A stretch of DNA of 12,984 nucleotides from an uncultured Alphaproteobacteria bacterium (lineage in GTDB: Bacteria; Pseudomonadota; Alphaproteobacteria; Caulobacterales; Parvularculaceae). This document shows positions 7,092 through 12,984 of this stretch, piece by piece; position 1 is the stretch's first letter, and every line of letters begins with the position of its first letter. The notes under the pieces are model-generated. The model saw only the letters and a program-made list of their open reading frames with translations. It searched no databases and was not told the origin of the DNA. The position numbers and the translations under genes are program-made. The stretch lies in NCBI GenBank assembly GCA_937895955.1, contig CALAZI010000001.1:1-12984 (forward strand), written 5' to 3'.

Positions 7092-8747
7092 CTACTGCGC
7101 CATCATTCTGTCTCGCGTTGCGCGATAGGGAAGGTCGTAACGCCAGTTCGGGAAGAGATCGCTTTCGGCGAGCGAAAGGCCGGCGTCGAAAAAGATCCGG
7201 AAATCCTCGACAAGCCCCGCCATGTCCCAACTCGCCGGGTCATATTCGTCCGCGGGCTTGTGATATTTGTTGGTGACGTAGTCGATATATTTCCCGAGGA
7301 TTTCCGATCCTTCCGTCAGTTCCGAATCGAGCGGGCTGCCGACTGCGTAAATCGCCGGAACGCCGCGTTGCGCGAACGGATGCGCGTCATTGCGGAAAAA
7401 GCCGCCGACTTCCGGATTCGAGTCCGGTTGGATGACGCGGCCGATGCGCGCCGCCGCTTTGGCGAATTCATTCTGGACTTCCGAATATCCAAAGCCGGGA
7501 ATCGTCATCGCTTTTTGCGAGCCGAACGGGAAATGCGAATCCATATTGAGCACGGCGACCGTTTTTTCCGGCGCGCAGGGCGAATTGTCGGCGAAATATT
7601 TCGCGCCGAAGAGACCTTTTTCTTCGGCGGTCGTCGCGACGAAATAGACAGACCGGCGCGGCGCCTGCGGCAGTTTCGCGTAGGCCTCCGCGATTTCAAG
7701 GAGCGCCGCCGTACCCGTCGCATTGTCGAGCGCGCCATTATTGATTCGGTCGCCCTCCGCATCGCGATTGACGCCGATATGATCCCAGTGCGCGGTGTAG
7801 ACGACGCACTCGTCAGGCGCGTCGCGGCCGACGATCTTGGCGACGACATTGCTCGATTTAAGACGCCGCGTCGCGCCGTCGAACTTTAGGCGCGCACTCG
7901 CGCCGAGATCGCGCCCCGCGCCCGGCGCCTCTTTCGCGGCCTTGGTGAGCGCGTCGTAATCCTGTCCGGCTTTGGCGAAGAGTTGTTTCGCCGCCGGCTC
8001 GCTGATCTGCGCCGATGATTTCAACTGCGCGCCGCCGCCTTCAGCGTCGAGGAAGAACTGCGCCGCGCCGCTGCCGCCGCTCTGAAGAAGCGACCAGGGC
8101 CAGCCGGCGCTTTCCTCGGTGTGGATCAGAATGGCGCCGACTGCGCCTTTCGAGGCGGCGAGCTTGTATTTGGCGTCCATGTGATAGTGCTCGGTCAGCT
8201 CGCGCCCCATGAAAAAGGCGTCATCGCCGTCCCGCATCGGCTCGCCGCGCATCAAGACGACGATCGCGCCGTCGACATCGAGATTGTCGTAATCGTTCCA
8301 GCCGTATTCCGGCGCCGCGATTCCGTAGCCGGCGAAGACGAGGCGTGCGTTTTCGATCGTTCCCTTGCCGCCGGCGTCGCCCGCGAAAGCGACGAAATCG
8401 TCAAAGGGTTTGAAGGCGCTCGTCGCGCCGTCCTTCGTCAGGGACAGGGCGAAGTCGGGATCGCGCGTCACCTCCGCGAAGGGAATGCGCTGTTCGAAGC
8501 TGTTTCGCACGCCCGGCCCGACGCCGGCCTTGCGGAAGCCGTCAATGAGATAGGCGACGGTCTTTTTCTCGCCGGCGGTTCCCGGCGCGCGCCCTTCGAA
8601 CTCATCGCTCGCAAGCGTTTCGATATGGCGCGCGAGATCGGCCGCGGCGATCGACTGATAGGCGATGTCGAACCCTTCGGGATCGGCCGCGAAGGCGTCG
8701 GCGCCGAGCGCGATGACAGCGGCGCTGCAAAGGACTGTTCTTTTCAT
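7092..8747 (-). CDS. Exported M28-family zinc metallopeptidase with PA-type insertion
   Basis: A 551-residue exported peptidase. The signal peptide ends at AFA|AD (cleavage after residue 20). Residues about 130-290 look like the protease-associated (PA) insertion common in this family (LVFAGYGIAAPEYGWNDY near 136-153; AIVVLMRGEP near 161-170). The catalytic domain starts near 300. The co-catalytic zinc ligands of family M28 are all present: TAHWDHIG (H320), GALDNATG (D341), TAEEKGLFG (E375 base, E376 ligand), NMDSH (D403) and KYHKPADEYD (H496). The conserved FRNDAHPFAQRGVPAIY block lies near 451-467. Such enzymes are aminopeptidases or carboxypeptidase-like and probably act in the periplasm. 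The start at 8747 has AAAGG 6 bases upstream and opens with the signal peptide; the frame stays open further upstream but there overlaps the M13 gene. It lies 35 bases after the M13 gene, so the two are probably co-transcribed. Confidence 0.92.
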   Translation of the reverse strand: MKRTVLCSAAVIALGADAFAADPEGFDIAYQSIAAADLARHIETLASDEFEGRAPGTAGEKKTVAYLIDGFRKAGVGPGVRNSFEQRIPFAEVTRDPDFALSLTKDGATSAFKPFDDFVAFAGDAGGKGTIENARLVFAGYGIAAPEYGWNDYDNLDVDGAIVVLMRGEPMRDGDDAFFMGRELTEHYHMDAKYKLAASKGAVGAILIHTEESAGWPWSLLQSGGSGAAQFFLDAEGGGAQLKSSAQISEPAAKQLFAKAGQDYDALTKAAKEAPGAGRDLGASARLKFDGATRRLKSSNVVAKIVGRDAPDECVVYTAHWDHIGVNRDAEGDRINNGALDNATGTAALLEIAEAYAKLPQAPRRSVYFVATTAEEKGLFGAKYFADNSPCAPEKTVAVLNMDSHFPFGSQKAMTIPGFGYSEVQNEFAKAAARIGRVIQPDSNPEVGGFFRNDAHPFAQRGVPAIYAVGSPLDSELTEGSEILGKYIDYVTNKYHKPADEYDPASWDMAGLVEDFRIFFDAGLSLAESDLFPNWRYDLPYRATRDRMMAQ

Positions 8748-8782
8748 GGCGAACCTTTTTCGGAAGTTGAAAGACGCGCGGA

Positions 8783-10849
8783 TCACCAGATCCGCACGCG
8801 CTCGTCGGGGGCGAGGTAAAGCTTGTCGCCGGGTTTGACGTCGAACGCCTCGTACCAGGCGTCCATGTTCCGCACGATGCCGTTGACGCGGAACTCGGAC
8901 GGGCTGTGCGGGTCGGCGTACATGCGGTGCCGCAAGTCGGCGTCCGTATATTTGCGCCGCCAGATCTGGCCGTAGGCGAGGAAAAAGCGCTGATCGCCGG
9001 TAAGACCGTCGATCACCGGCGCTTCCCCGCCGCGTAGCGAATTGCGATAGGCTTGATAGGCGACGGAAAGTCCGCCGAGATCGCCGACATTCTCGCCCAT
9101 CGTCAGATCGGGATTGATCGGAATGTCGTCGACCGGAACATAGGTCGCATATTGCTTGCCGAGCGCGTCGGCGCGTGCGGCGAAATTTTTCGCGTCCGCA
9201 TCCGCCCACCAGTCGCGAAGAAGGCCGTCGCCGTCGGACTTGCGGCCCTGATCGTCAAAGCCGTGCCCGATCTCGTGGCCGATGACGGCGGCGATGCCGC
9301 CGTAATTGACCGCTGCGTCTGCGTTCGGATCGAAGAAGGGCGGTTGCAGGATCGCCGCCGGGAAAAAGATCGCGTTGTTCGGCGGGGAATAATAGGCGTT
9401 CACGACTTGCGGCGTCATGCCCCACTGGTTTTCCGGATCGACCGGCTTGCCGAGACGGTCGGCGTAATAGCGCCAGGTCGATGCGTTCGACCGTTTCATG
9501 TTCTCAAGCGCGTTGTCGGGCGTCGGCGTGAAATCGGCGTAGTCGCGCCAGACTTTCGGGCCGACGACGAACGGCTTGAACTTCGACAGTTTTGTCAACG
9601 CTTCCGCCTTCGTTTCATCGCCCATCCAGTCGAGATTGCGGATGCGTTCATCGAAGGCGGCGACGACGTTTTCGACCAGCCTGTCCATTTCGCGCCGCGC
9701 TTCGGGCGGGAAATAGCGTTTGACGTAAATTTCGCCGACCGCCTCGCCGAGCGATGAATTGATCGCGGCGATTGCGCGCTTCCTCCGGTCGCGCTGCTGC
9801 TGCTGACCGTGCAGCGTCTTGCCGAAAAGCTCGAACGTCGCCTCGTCGAGCGAGGCCGGCAGAACGGATGCGTAATTGATGAGGTAATGGAGCTTCAGAT
9901 AGTCGCGCCAGACCTCGACCGGCGTTTCGGCGAAGAGCGCGGCGAGATTTTTGATCGCTTCGCTCTCATTGATGACGAATTCCGTTTCTTCGCCGGCGCC
10001 GGCCGTCTGCAGATAAAGCCGCCAGGGAAATCCCTGATAGTCGCGTTCGAGATCGGCGAGCGTGACGAGATTGTAGGTCGCGACCGGATCGCGCTGCCTG
10101 GCGAGCGGCCAGTGGATCTCCGCGATCCTCGTTTCGAGCGCGAGGATTTTGTCCGGCGCGTCATCAAGCGTTCGCGCGCCCGCCATATCCAGCGCTTTCC
10201 CGGCATAGGCGCGGTAATTCGCGCGCGCGTCGGCGAAACGGTCGTCGAGATAATATTCGCGCGAGGGAAGGGCGATCCCCGCCTGGGTGAAATGGATGAG
10301 TTGCCGGTCCGTCTTCTTGGCGTCAACCGAGACGTAAGGCGCGATCGGCGAGACGGCGCCAAGATCGGGACGCGCCATCGCCCTTGCGACGTCCTCATGC
10401 GTTTGAAGCGAGTCTAAATAGGCGAAATCGTCCGCGACCGCCGCGAAGCCGCGTTGCTCGATCTCGCTTTCGTTCACATAGGCCGCGTAAAAGTCGGCGA
10501 TCTTGCGCTCGATCGGCGTCGATCCCGTCTTCGCCGCATCAATGATTTCCGCAACGCGCGTTTCCGAGCGCTCGAACAGCACGGTGAACGAGCCGTAATT
10601 CGTGAAATCCGCCGGGATCTCGAACGTCTTCAGCCATGCGCCGTTGACGTAACGGAAAAAATCATCGCCCGGCTTCACGCTTTCATCGACCGCCGTCATG
10701 TCGACGCCCCAGGCGCCGAGTTCGGGGGCGCTGTCTTGCGCCGCCGCAGCGCTCGCGCTTTTCGGCGTCCGCTCGCCCCCATCCGCGCAGCCTGCGGCCA
10801 GAAAGACGGACGCCGCCGCCAGCGCAATAACGGAACTTGTCGATTTCAT
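8783..10849 (-). CDS. M13-family zinc metallopeptidase lipoprotein (neprilysin/PepO type)
   Basis: A 688-residue metallo-endopeptidase that cleaves peptides, probably tethered in the envelope. The N-terminus is a lipoprotein signal with lipobox LAAGC (Cys21), followed by an Ala/Ser linker to about residue 45. The Peptidase_M13_N region starts at DDFFRYVNGAWLK (62-74). In the catalytic half, VNAYYSPPNNAIFFPAAILQ (483-502) carries the substrate-binding NAYY. VIGHEIGHGFDDQG has the HExxH zinc site (H525, E526, H529), and GENVGDLGG supplies the third ligand E586 and D590. ADPHSPSEFRVNG holds the transition-state His (H648) and substrate-binding Arg (R654), and the chain ends in the family-typical tryptophan (W688). 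Family members usually read ENxAD; here it is ENVGD. The start at 10849 has GAGGGG close upstream. It is the first gene of the unit with M28 and NAD kinase, and is divergent from the regulator. Confidence 0.95.
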   Translation of the reverse strand: MKSTSSVIALAAASVFLAAGCADGGERTPKSASAAAAQDSAPELGAWGVDMTAVDESVKPGDDFFRYVNGAWLKTFEIPADFTNYGSFTVLFERSETRVAEIIDAAKTGSTPIERKIADFYAAYVNESEIEQRGFAAVADDFAYLDSLQTHEDVARAMARPDLGAVSPIAPYVSVDAKKTDRQLIHFTQAGIALPSREYYLDDRFADARANYRAYAGKALDMAGARTLDDAPDKILALETRIAEIHWPLARQRDPVATYNLVTLADLERDYQGFPWRLYLQTAGAGEETEFVINESEAIKNLAALFAETPVEVWRDYLKLHYLINYASVLPASLDEATFELFGKTLHGQQQQRDRRKRAIAAINSSLGEAVGEIYVKRYFPPEARREMDRLVENVVAAFDERIRNLDWMGDETKAEALTKLSKFKPFVVGPKVWRDYADFTPTPDNALENMKRSNASTWRYYADRLGKPVDPENQWGMTPQVVNAYYSPPNNAIFFPAAILQPPFFDPNADAAVNYGGIAAVIGHEIGHGFDDQGRKSDGDGLLRDWWADADAKNFAARADALGKQYATYVPVDDIPINPDLTMGENVGDLGGLSVAYQAYRNSLRGGEAPVIDGLTGDQRFFLAYGQIWRRKYTDADLRHRMYADPHSPSEFRVNGIVRNMDAWYEAFDVKPGDKLYLAPDERVRIW

Positions 10850-10890
10850 CGGACCCCTCGCCGGTTAAATGCGGCGCACGCCGCCGCGCG

Positions 10891-10930
10891 TCGTTACTTA
10901 TTAAAAAAAGTATAGTATATTGAATAAGAG
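10891..10930. promoter_or_regulatory. AT-rich divergent promoter/operator island
   Basis: In the 209-base gap between the divergent M13 and regulator genes, this is the only strongly AT-rich stretch. It contains a run of seven A (10903-10909), the tandem AGTATAGTATAT, and an inverted repeat CTTATT (10897-10902) / AATAAG (10923-10928) with a 20-base centre. The minus strand reads TATACT, a good -10 for the M13 gene; the plus strand offers TATAGT or TATATT as -10 for the regulator. I found no convincing -35 for either. The winged-helix regulator next door is the obvious candidate to bind here. The rest of the gap is GC-rich, with a small palindrome CCGCCC-C-GGGCGG at 10977-10989 and a TTAACC half-site (GGTTAA on plus) at 10863-10868. 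Confidence 0.45.
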
Positions 10931-11058
10931 AAAACCGCCTTGCGGCGAAGCGAGGCCGGCGCGCGACGGTTCGATGCCGCCCCGGGCGGGGGCCGCGCGC
11001 CTTATCGGCGCGGGCGAATAATGGCAGGAAGGCGCGGCGAAGGGCCGGAGAAGGAACG

Positions 11059-11646
11059 ATGGGCGGCGACAGACGGAAGGACACCTATTGGGTTCTGCGG
11101 CGCGATCAGCTGGCCTGTCTCGCCTCGCCGATCCGGACCGATATCGTCGACCATCTTGCGGGCCGTCCGCCGATGCCGATCCGCGATCTTGCAACCCGCA
11201 TCGGAAAGCAGCCTTCGGCGATCTATCATCATCTCCGCCAGCTCATTGATGTCGGCCTTGTCGTCGAAACGGGAACGCAGGTCGTCAATCGAAAATCGGA
11301 AAAGCTCTATTCGACGCCCGCGCCGCGCATTCGCCTGAAGAAGGCGCTCGCAGATCGCGGCAACGCCGACATCATGAGCGAAATCGCCGGGGCGATGCTG
11401 CGCCAGTCGGCGCGCGATTTCGCCGCCGGCGTGACGGCCGACGGCGCGAAGTCGGACGGCGCTTATCGAAATCTCGGCATGTTCCGTCTCATCAATCGAC
11501 CGTCAAAGCGCTCCTTAAAGCGCGTCAACGCCTTGCTGGAGGAAATCGGCGAAATCCTCTGGGAGGAGGACGAGGCCGGGGAACCGCTTGTCGCGCTCAC
11601 CTGGGTGATGACGCCGATCGGGACCGACGGTTCGCAGGAGGATTGA
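11059..11646 (+). CDS. ArsR-like winged-helix transcriptional regulator
   Basis: A 195-residue DNA-binding protein. Residues 14-90 form an ArsR-like winged helix: RRDQLACLASPIRTDIVDHL (14-33) as the first helices, MPIRDLATRIGKQPSAIYHHLRQL as the helix-turn-helix (39-62, recognition helix about 52-62), then VGLVVETGTQVVNRKSEKLYS as the beta-wing. The ELCVCDL-type metal-binding motif of arsenic/cadmium sensors is absent, so metal sensing is not indicated. The C-terminal ~100 residues, helical with LLEEIGEILWEEDEAGEPL near 159-177, are not a domain I recognise and probably hold dimer or ligand contacts. The ATG has AGAAGGA 3 bases before it. It is divergent from the M13 peptidase and upstream of the aldolase and YjbQ genes in the same direction, so autoregulation and control of either neighbour are plausible but not shown. 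Confidence 0.85.
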   Translation: MGGDRRKDTYWVLRRDQLACLASPIRTDIVDHLAGRPPMPIRDLATRIGKQPSAIYHHLRQLIDVGLVVETGTQVVNRKSEKLYSTPAPRIRLKKALADRGNADIMSEIAGAMLRQSARDFAAGVTADGAKSDGAYRNLGMFRLINRPSKRSLKRVNALLEEIGEILWEEDEAGEPLVALTWVMTPIGTDGSQED

Positions 11647-11668
11647 CGCGGCGCGCCTGTGCGCCGCG
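11647..11668 (+). other. GC-rich hairpin right after the regulator stop codon
   Basis: CGCGGCGC-GCCTGT-GCGCCGCG is a perfect 8-bp stem with a 6-base loop, starting at the base after the regulator's TGA. No T-run follows, so it is not a classical intrinsic terminator. It could reduce read-through into the aldolase gene 60 bases further on, or protect the regulator mRNA end. Confidence 0.45.
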
Positions 11669-11727
11669 CGCTCGCCACGCCCGCTGAAGCTGTTAGGATG
11701 ACGCCGAGGCGAAAGGAGGCGATCCCG

Positions 11728-12561
11728 ATGAACGCGCAAACGACGATGGCCGAAACGATCGGCAAGGAGCCCGGTTTCGACCTTCCCGATCCCGCCAGCC
11801 TTCCCTCGCTCAAGGGCAAGGTCTCGGCCGAGGAATGGCGCCTTCGCTGCGAGCTTGCGGCGACCTATCGTCTCGTCGCGCTTTACGGCTGGGACGACAT
11901 GATCTTCACGCATATCTCCGTGCGTCTGCCGTCCGAAAAGGGCGAGGAACGATTCCTGCTCAACCCTTACGGCCTCTTCTTTGAAGAAATGACGGCGTCA
12001 TCGCTGATCAAGGTCGATCTCAAAGGAAATTCGGTTCAGGAAACGCCTTACTTCACGAACCCCGCCGGCTTCACCATACATTCCGCGCTGCACATGGCGC
12101 GCGATGACGCGCATTGCGTCCTTCATACGCACACGCCCTACGGCGTCGCCGTCTCCGCGCAGCAGGACGGTTTGAAGCGCTATTCGCAATTCGCCATGAT
12201 CGTGCATGACGATGTCGCCTATCACGATTATGAAGGCATCGCGACCGATCTCGACGAGCGCGAACGGCTTGTCCGGGACATGCGCAATCATTCATTTCTT
12301 ATCTTGCGCAACCACGGCACGCTGACGGTCGGACAAAATTGCGCGACGGCGTTCTTGCGCATGTATTTCCTCGAAAGCGCCTGCGAGGCGCAGATCCTTG
12401 CGCAAAGCGATGTGAAGGCGCCGCGCGAAGAACCGCCGGCGATGGGCGCGAAAGTGTTGCAGCAAGGCGCGCCCGCCTTCGCCGCCGGATTGGGCGACAA
12501 TCTCGCCTGGCCGGGACTCATCCGAAAGCTTCGCCGCGAAAATCCCGGCTGGGACGCCTGA
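11728..12561 (+). CDS. Class II aldolase/adducin-family protein
   Basis: A 277-residue cytoplasmic protein of the class II aldolase/adducin fold. The three zinc-binding histidines of the fuculose-phosphate aldolase group are visible: LHTHTPYG (H133, H135) and RNHGTLTVG (H196). GWDDMIFTHISVRLP (54-68) and LLNPYGLFFEEMTASSLIKVD (77-97) are the N-terminal family blocks. In L-fuculose-phosphate aldolase the active-site glutamate E73 lies in SSEWRFH; the matching stretch here is PAGFTIH, with Gly at that position (G114). This is the pattern of the adducin-like branch, for which aldolase activity is uncertain, so no substrate is assigned. The frame opens at 11659, but I start at ATG 11728, which has a strong AAGGAGG 8 bases upstream. 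The YjbQ-family gene follows after 4 bases, suggesting translational coupling. Confidence 0.88.
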   Translation: MNAQTTMAETIGKEPGFDLPDPASLPSLKGKVSAEEWRLRCELAATYRLVALYGWDDMIFTHISVRLPSEKGEERFLLNPYGLFFEEMTASSLIKVDLKGNSVQETPYFTNPAGFTIHSALHMARDDAHCVLHTHTPYGVAVSAQQDGLKRYSQFAMIVHDDVAYHDYEGIATDLDERERLVRDMRNHSFLILRNHGTLTVGQNCATAFLRMYFLESACEAQILAQSDVKAPREEPPAMGAKVLQQGAPAFAAGLGDNLAWPGLIRKLRRENPGWDA

Positions 12562-12565
12562 CGCA

Positions 12566-12976
12566 TTGCCGACGATTGAAATCGCAACGCAAGGGCCCGG
12601 CCTCTACGAATTCACCGGCGAGGTGCGGCGCCTCCTTGCGGGGAAGGGCGACGGGCTCGTCACGCTGTTCGTACGCCACACGTCCTGTTCGCTTGTCATT
12701 CAGGAAAACGCTGACCCGGACGTTCGCGCCGATTTGGAGGAATTTTTCCGCCGCCTCGCGCCGCATGCCGACGATGCCTCAATGCGCTGGGTCCGCCATC
12801 GCGCTGAAGGCCCGGACGACATGCCGGCGCATATCCGCGCCGCCTTATTGCCCGTGTCATTGTCAATCCCCGTGGAGAAGGGCGCGCCAATGCTCGGGAC
12901 ATGGCAGGGCGTCTATCTCTTCGAACATCGCGACGCGCCTCAGCAGCGCAAGGTCGCGGTTCATTTTTCGGAATGA
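12566..12976 (+). CDS. yjbQ: YjbQ-family protein (UPF0047)
   Basis: A 136-residue protein of the YjbQ/UPF0047 family, close to the usual length of about 140. The family blocks are complete: VRHTSCSLVIQENADPDVRA (36-55, conserved H38), H78, EGPDDMPAHIRA (81-92, H89), LSIPV (99-103), LGTWQGVYLFEHR (110-122) and KVAVH near the end. E. coli YjbQ can make thiamine phosphate in vitro or when overproduced, and databases often call the family 'secondary thiamine-phosphate synthase', but its physiological role is unsettled. No thiamine gene is nearby. The start is TTG, 4 bases after the aldolase stop, and it places the family's N-terminal strand right after the initiator. The ribosome binding site is weak (GGGA about 11 bases upstream, inside the aldolase gene), which fits translation coupled to the aldolase. 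The gene is complete, and 8 bases follow it to the window edge. Confidence 0.92.
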   Translation: MPTIEIATQGPGLYEFTGEVRRLLAGKGDGLVTLFVRHTSCSLVIQENADPDVRADLEEFFRRLAPHADDASMRWVRHRAEGPDDMPAHIRAALLPVSLSIPVEKGAPMLGTWQGVYLFEHRDAPQQRKVAVHFSE

Positions 12977-12984
12977 GCGGGCGG

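Noticed and set aside
7051..7128. Small plus-strand frame of 25 codons starting ATG at 7051, next to the copy of AAGGAG.
   Set aside because: It has no good ribosome binding site before its ATG, overlaps the end of the M28 gene in antisense, and its AAGGAG is better explained as the complement of the leader stem.
6411..7889. Plus-strand open frame of 492 codons across the NAD kinase and M28 genes.
   Set aside because: It is antisense to two well-defined genes and the intergenic hairpin, with Arg/Asp-rich composition and no domain.
8748..9209. Upstream extension of the M28 frame to 9209.
   Set aside because: It lies within the M13 coding region and is Arg-rich; a signal peptide with a ribosome binding site begins at 8747.
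10932..10948. Short CGCC-GCAA-GGCG stem followed by TTTT on the minus strand, as an intrinsic terminator.
   Set aside because: A 4-bp stem is too weak, and it would lie upstream of the M13 gene where no gene ends on that strand.
1..12984. Mobile elements, CRISPR arrays, tRNA or rRNA genes, toxin-antitoxin or phage defence modules.
   Set aside because: No transposase or integrase motif, regularly spaced repeat, tRNA-like cloverleaf or defence-family motif was found; the genes are metabolic, proteolytic or regulatory.

Overview
This GC-rich window is tightly packed with ten protein-coding genes and has no intergenic gap longer than about 260 bases. I see no rRNA, tRNA, CRISPR array, insertion sequence or phage gene. 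Protein style and base use suggest a chromosomal segment of an alphaproteobacterium, possibly a marine heterotroph of the Hyphomonadaceae or Parvularculaceae type. That placement is an impression from protein style, not a computed result.

Layout. (1) 3-2054, minus: an exported lipoprotein amidohydrolase. (2) 2165-2761 and 2838-4019, plus: a small polytopic membrane protein with internal glycine-rich repeats, then a complete glutaryl-CoA dehydrogenase with its own candidate promoter. (3) 4026-5966, minus, convergent with the dehydrogenase and only 6 bases from it: a protein with an EAL fold whose catalytic motifs are eroded, followed by a long disordered tail. (4) 10849 down to 6222, minus, a probable transcription unit in the order M13 metallopeptidase lipoprotein, exported M28 metallopeptidase, NAD kinase. 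(5) 11059-12976, plus, divergent from the M13 gene: an ArsR-like winged-helix regulator, a class II aldolase/adducin-family protein and a YjbQ-family protein, the last two separated by 4 bases.

How the genes may work together. The M13 and M28 enzymes and the amidohydrolase all carry export signals and all look like metal hydrolases of the cell envelope. Together they suggest peptide or related scavenging outside the cytoplasm. Glutaryl-CoA dehydrogenase belongs to lysine/tryptophan catabolism, which would fit an amino-acid-consuming lifestyle, but none of its pathway partners is next to it. The regulator lies divergently from the peptidase unit across a 209-base gap with one conspicuous AT-rich island, so it could control either side.

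The most interesting signals are two. In the NAD kinase leader, the ribosome binding site and TTG start lie inside the 3' arm of a perfect 13-bp inverted repeat (about 20 bp with an imperfect extension). The 5' arm sits about 52 bases upstream, just after the peptidase stop. The second is the degenerate EAL protein with its roughly 320-residue disordered tail and basic C-terminus. I did not find a convincing, wholly new multi-gene system; most of the genes belong to known families.
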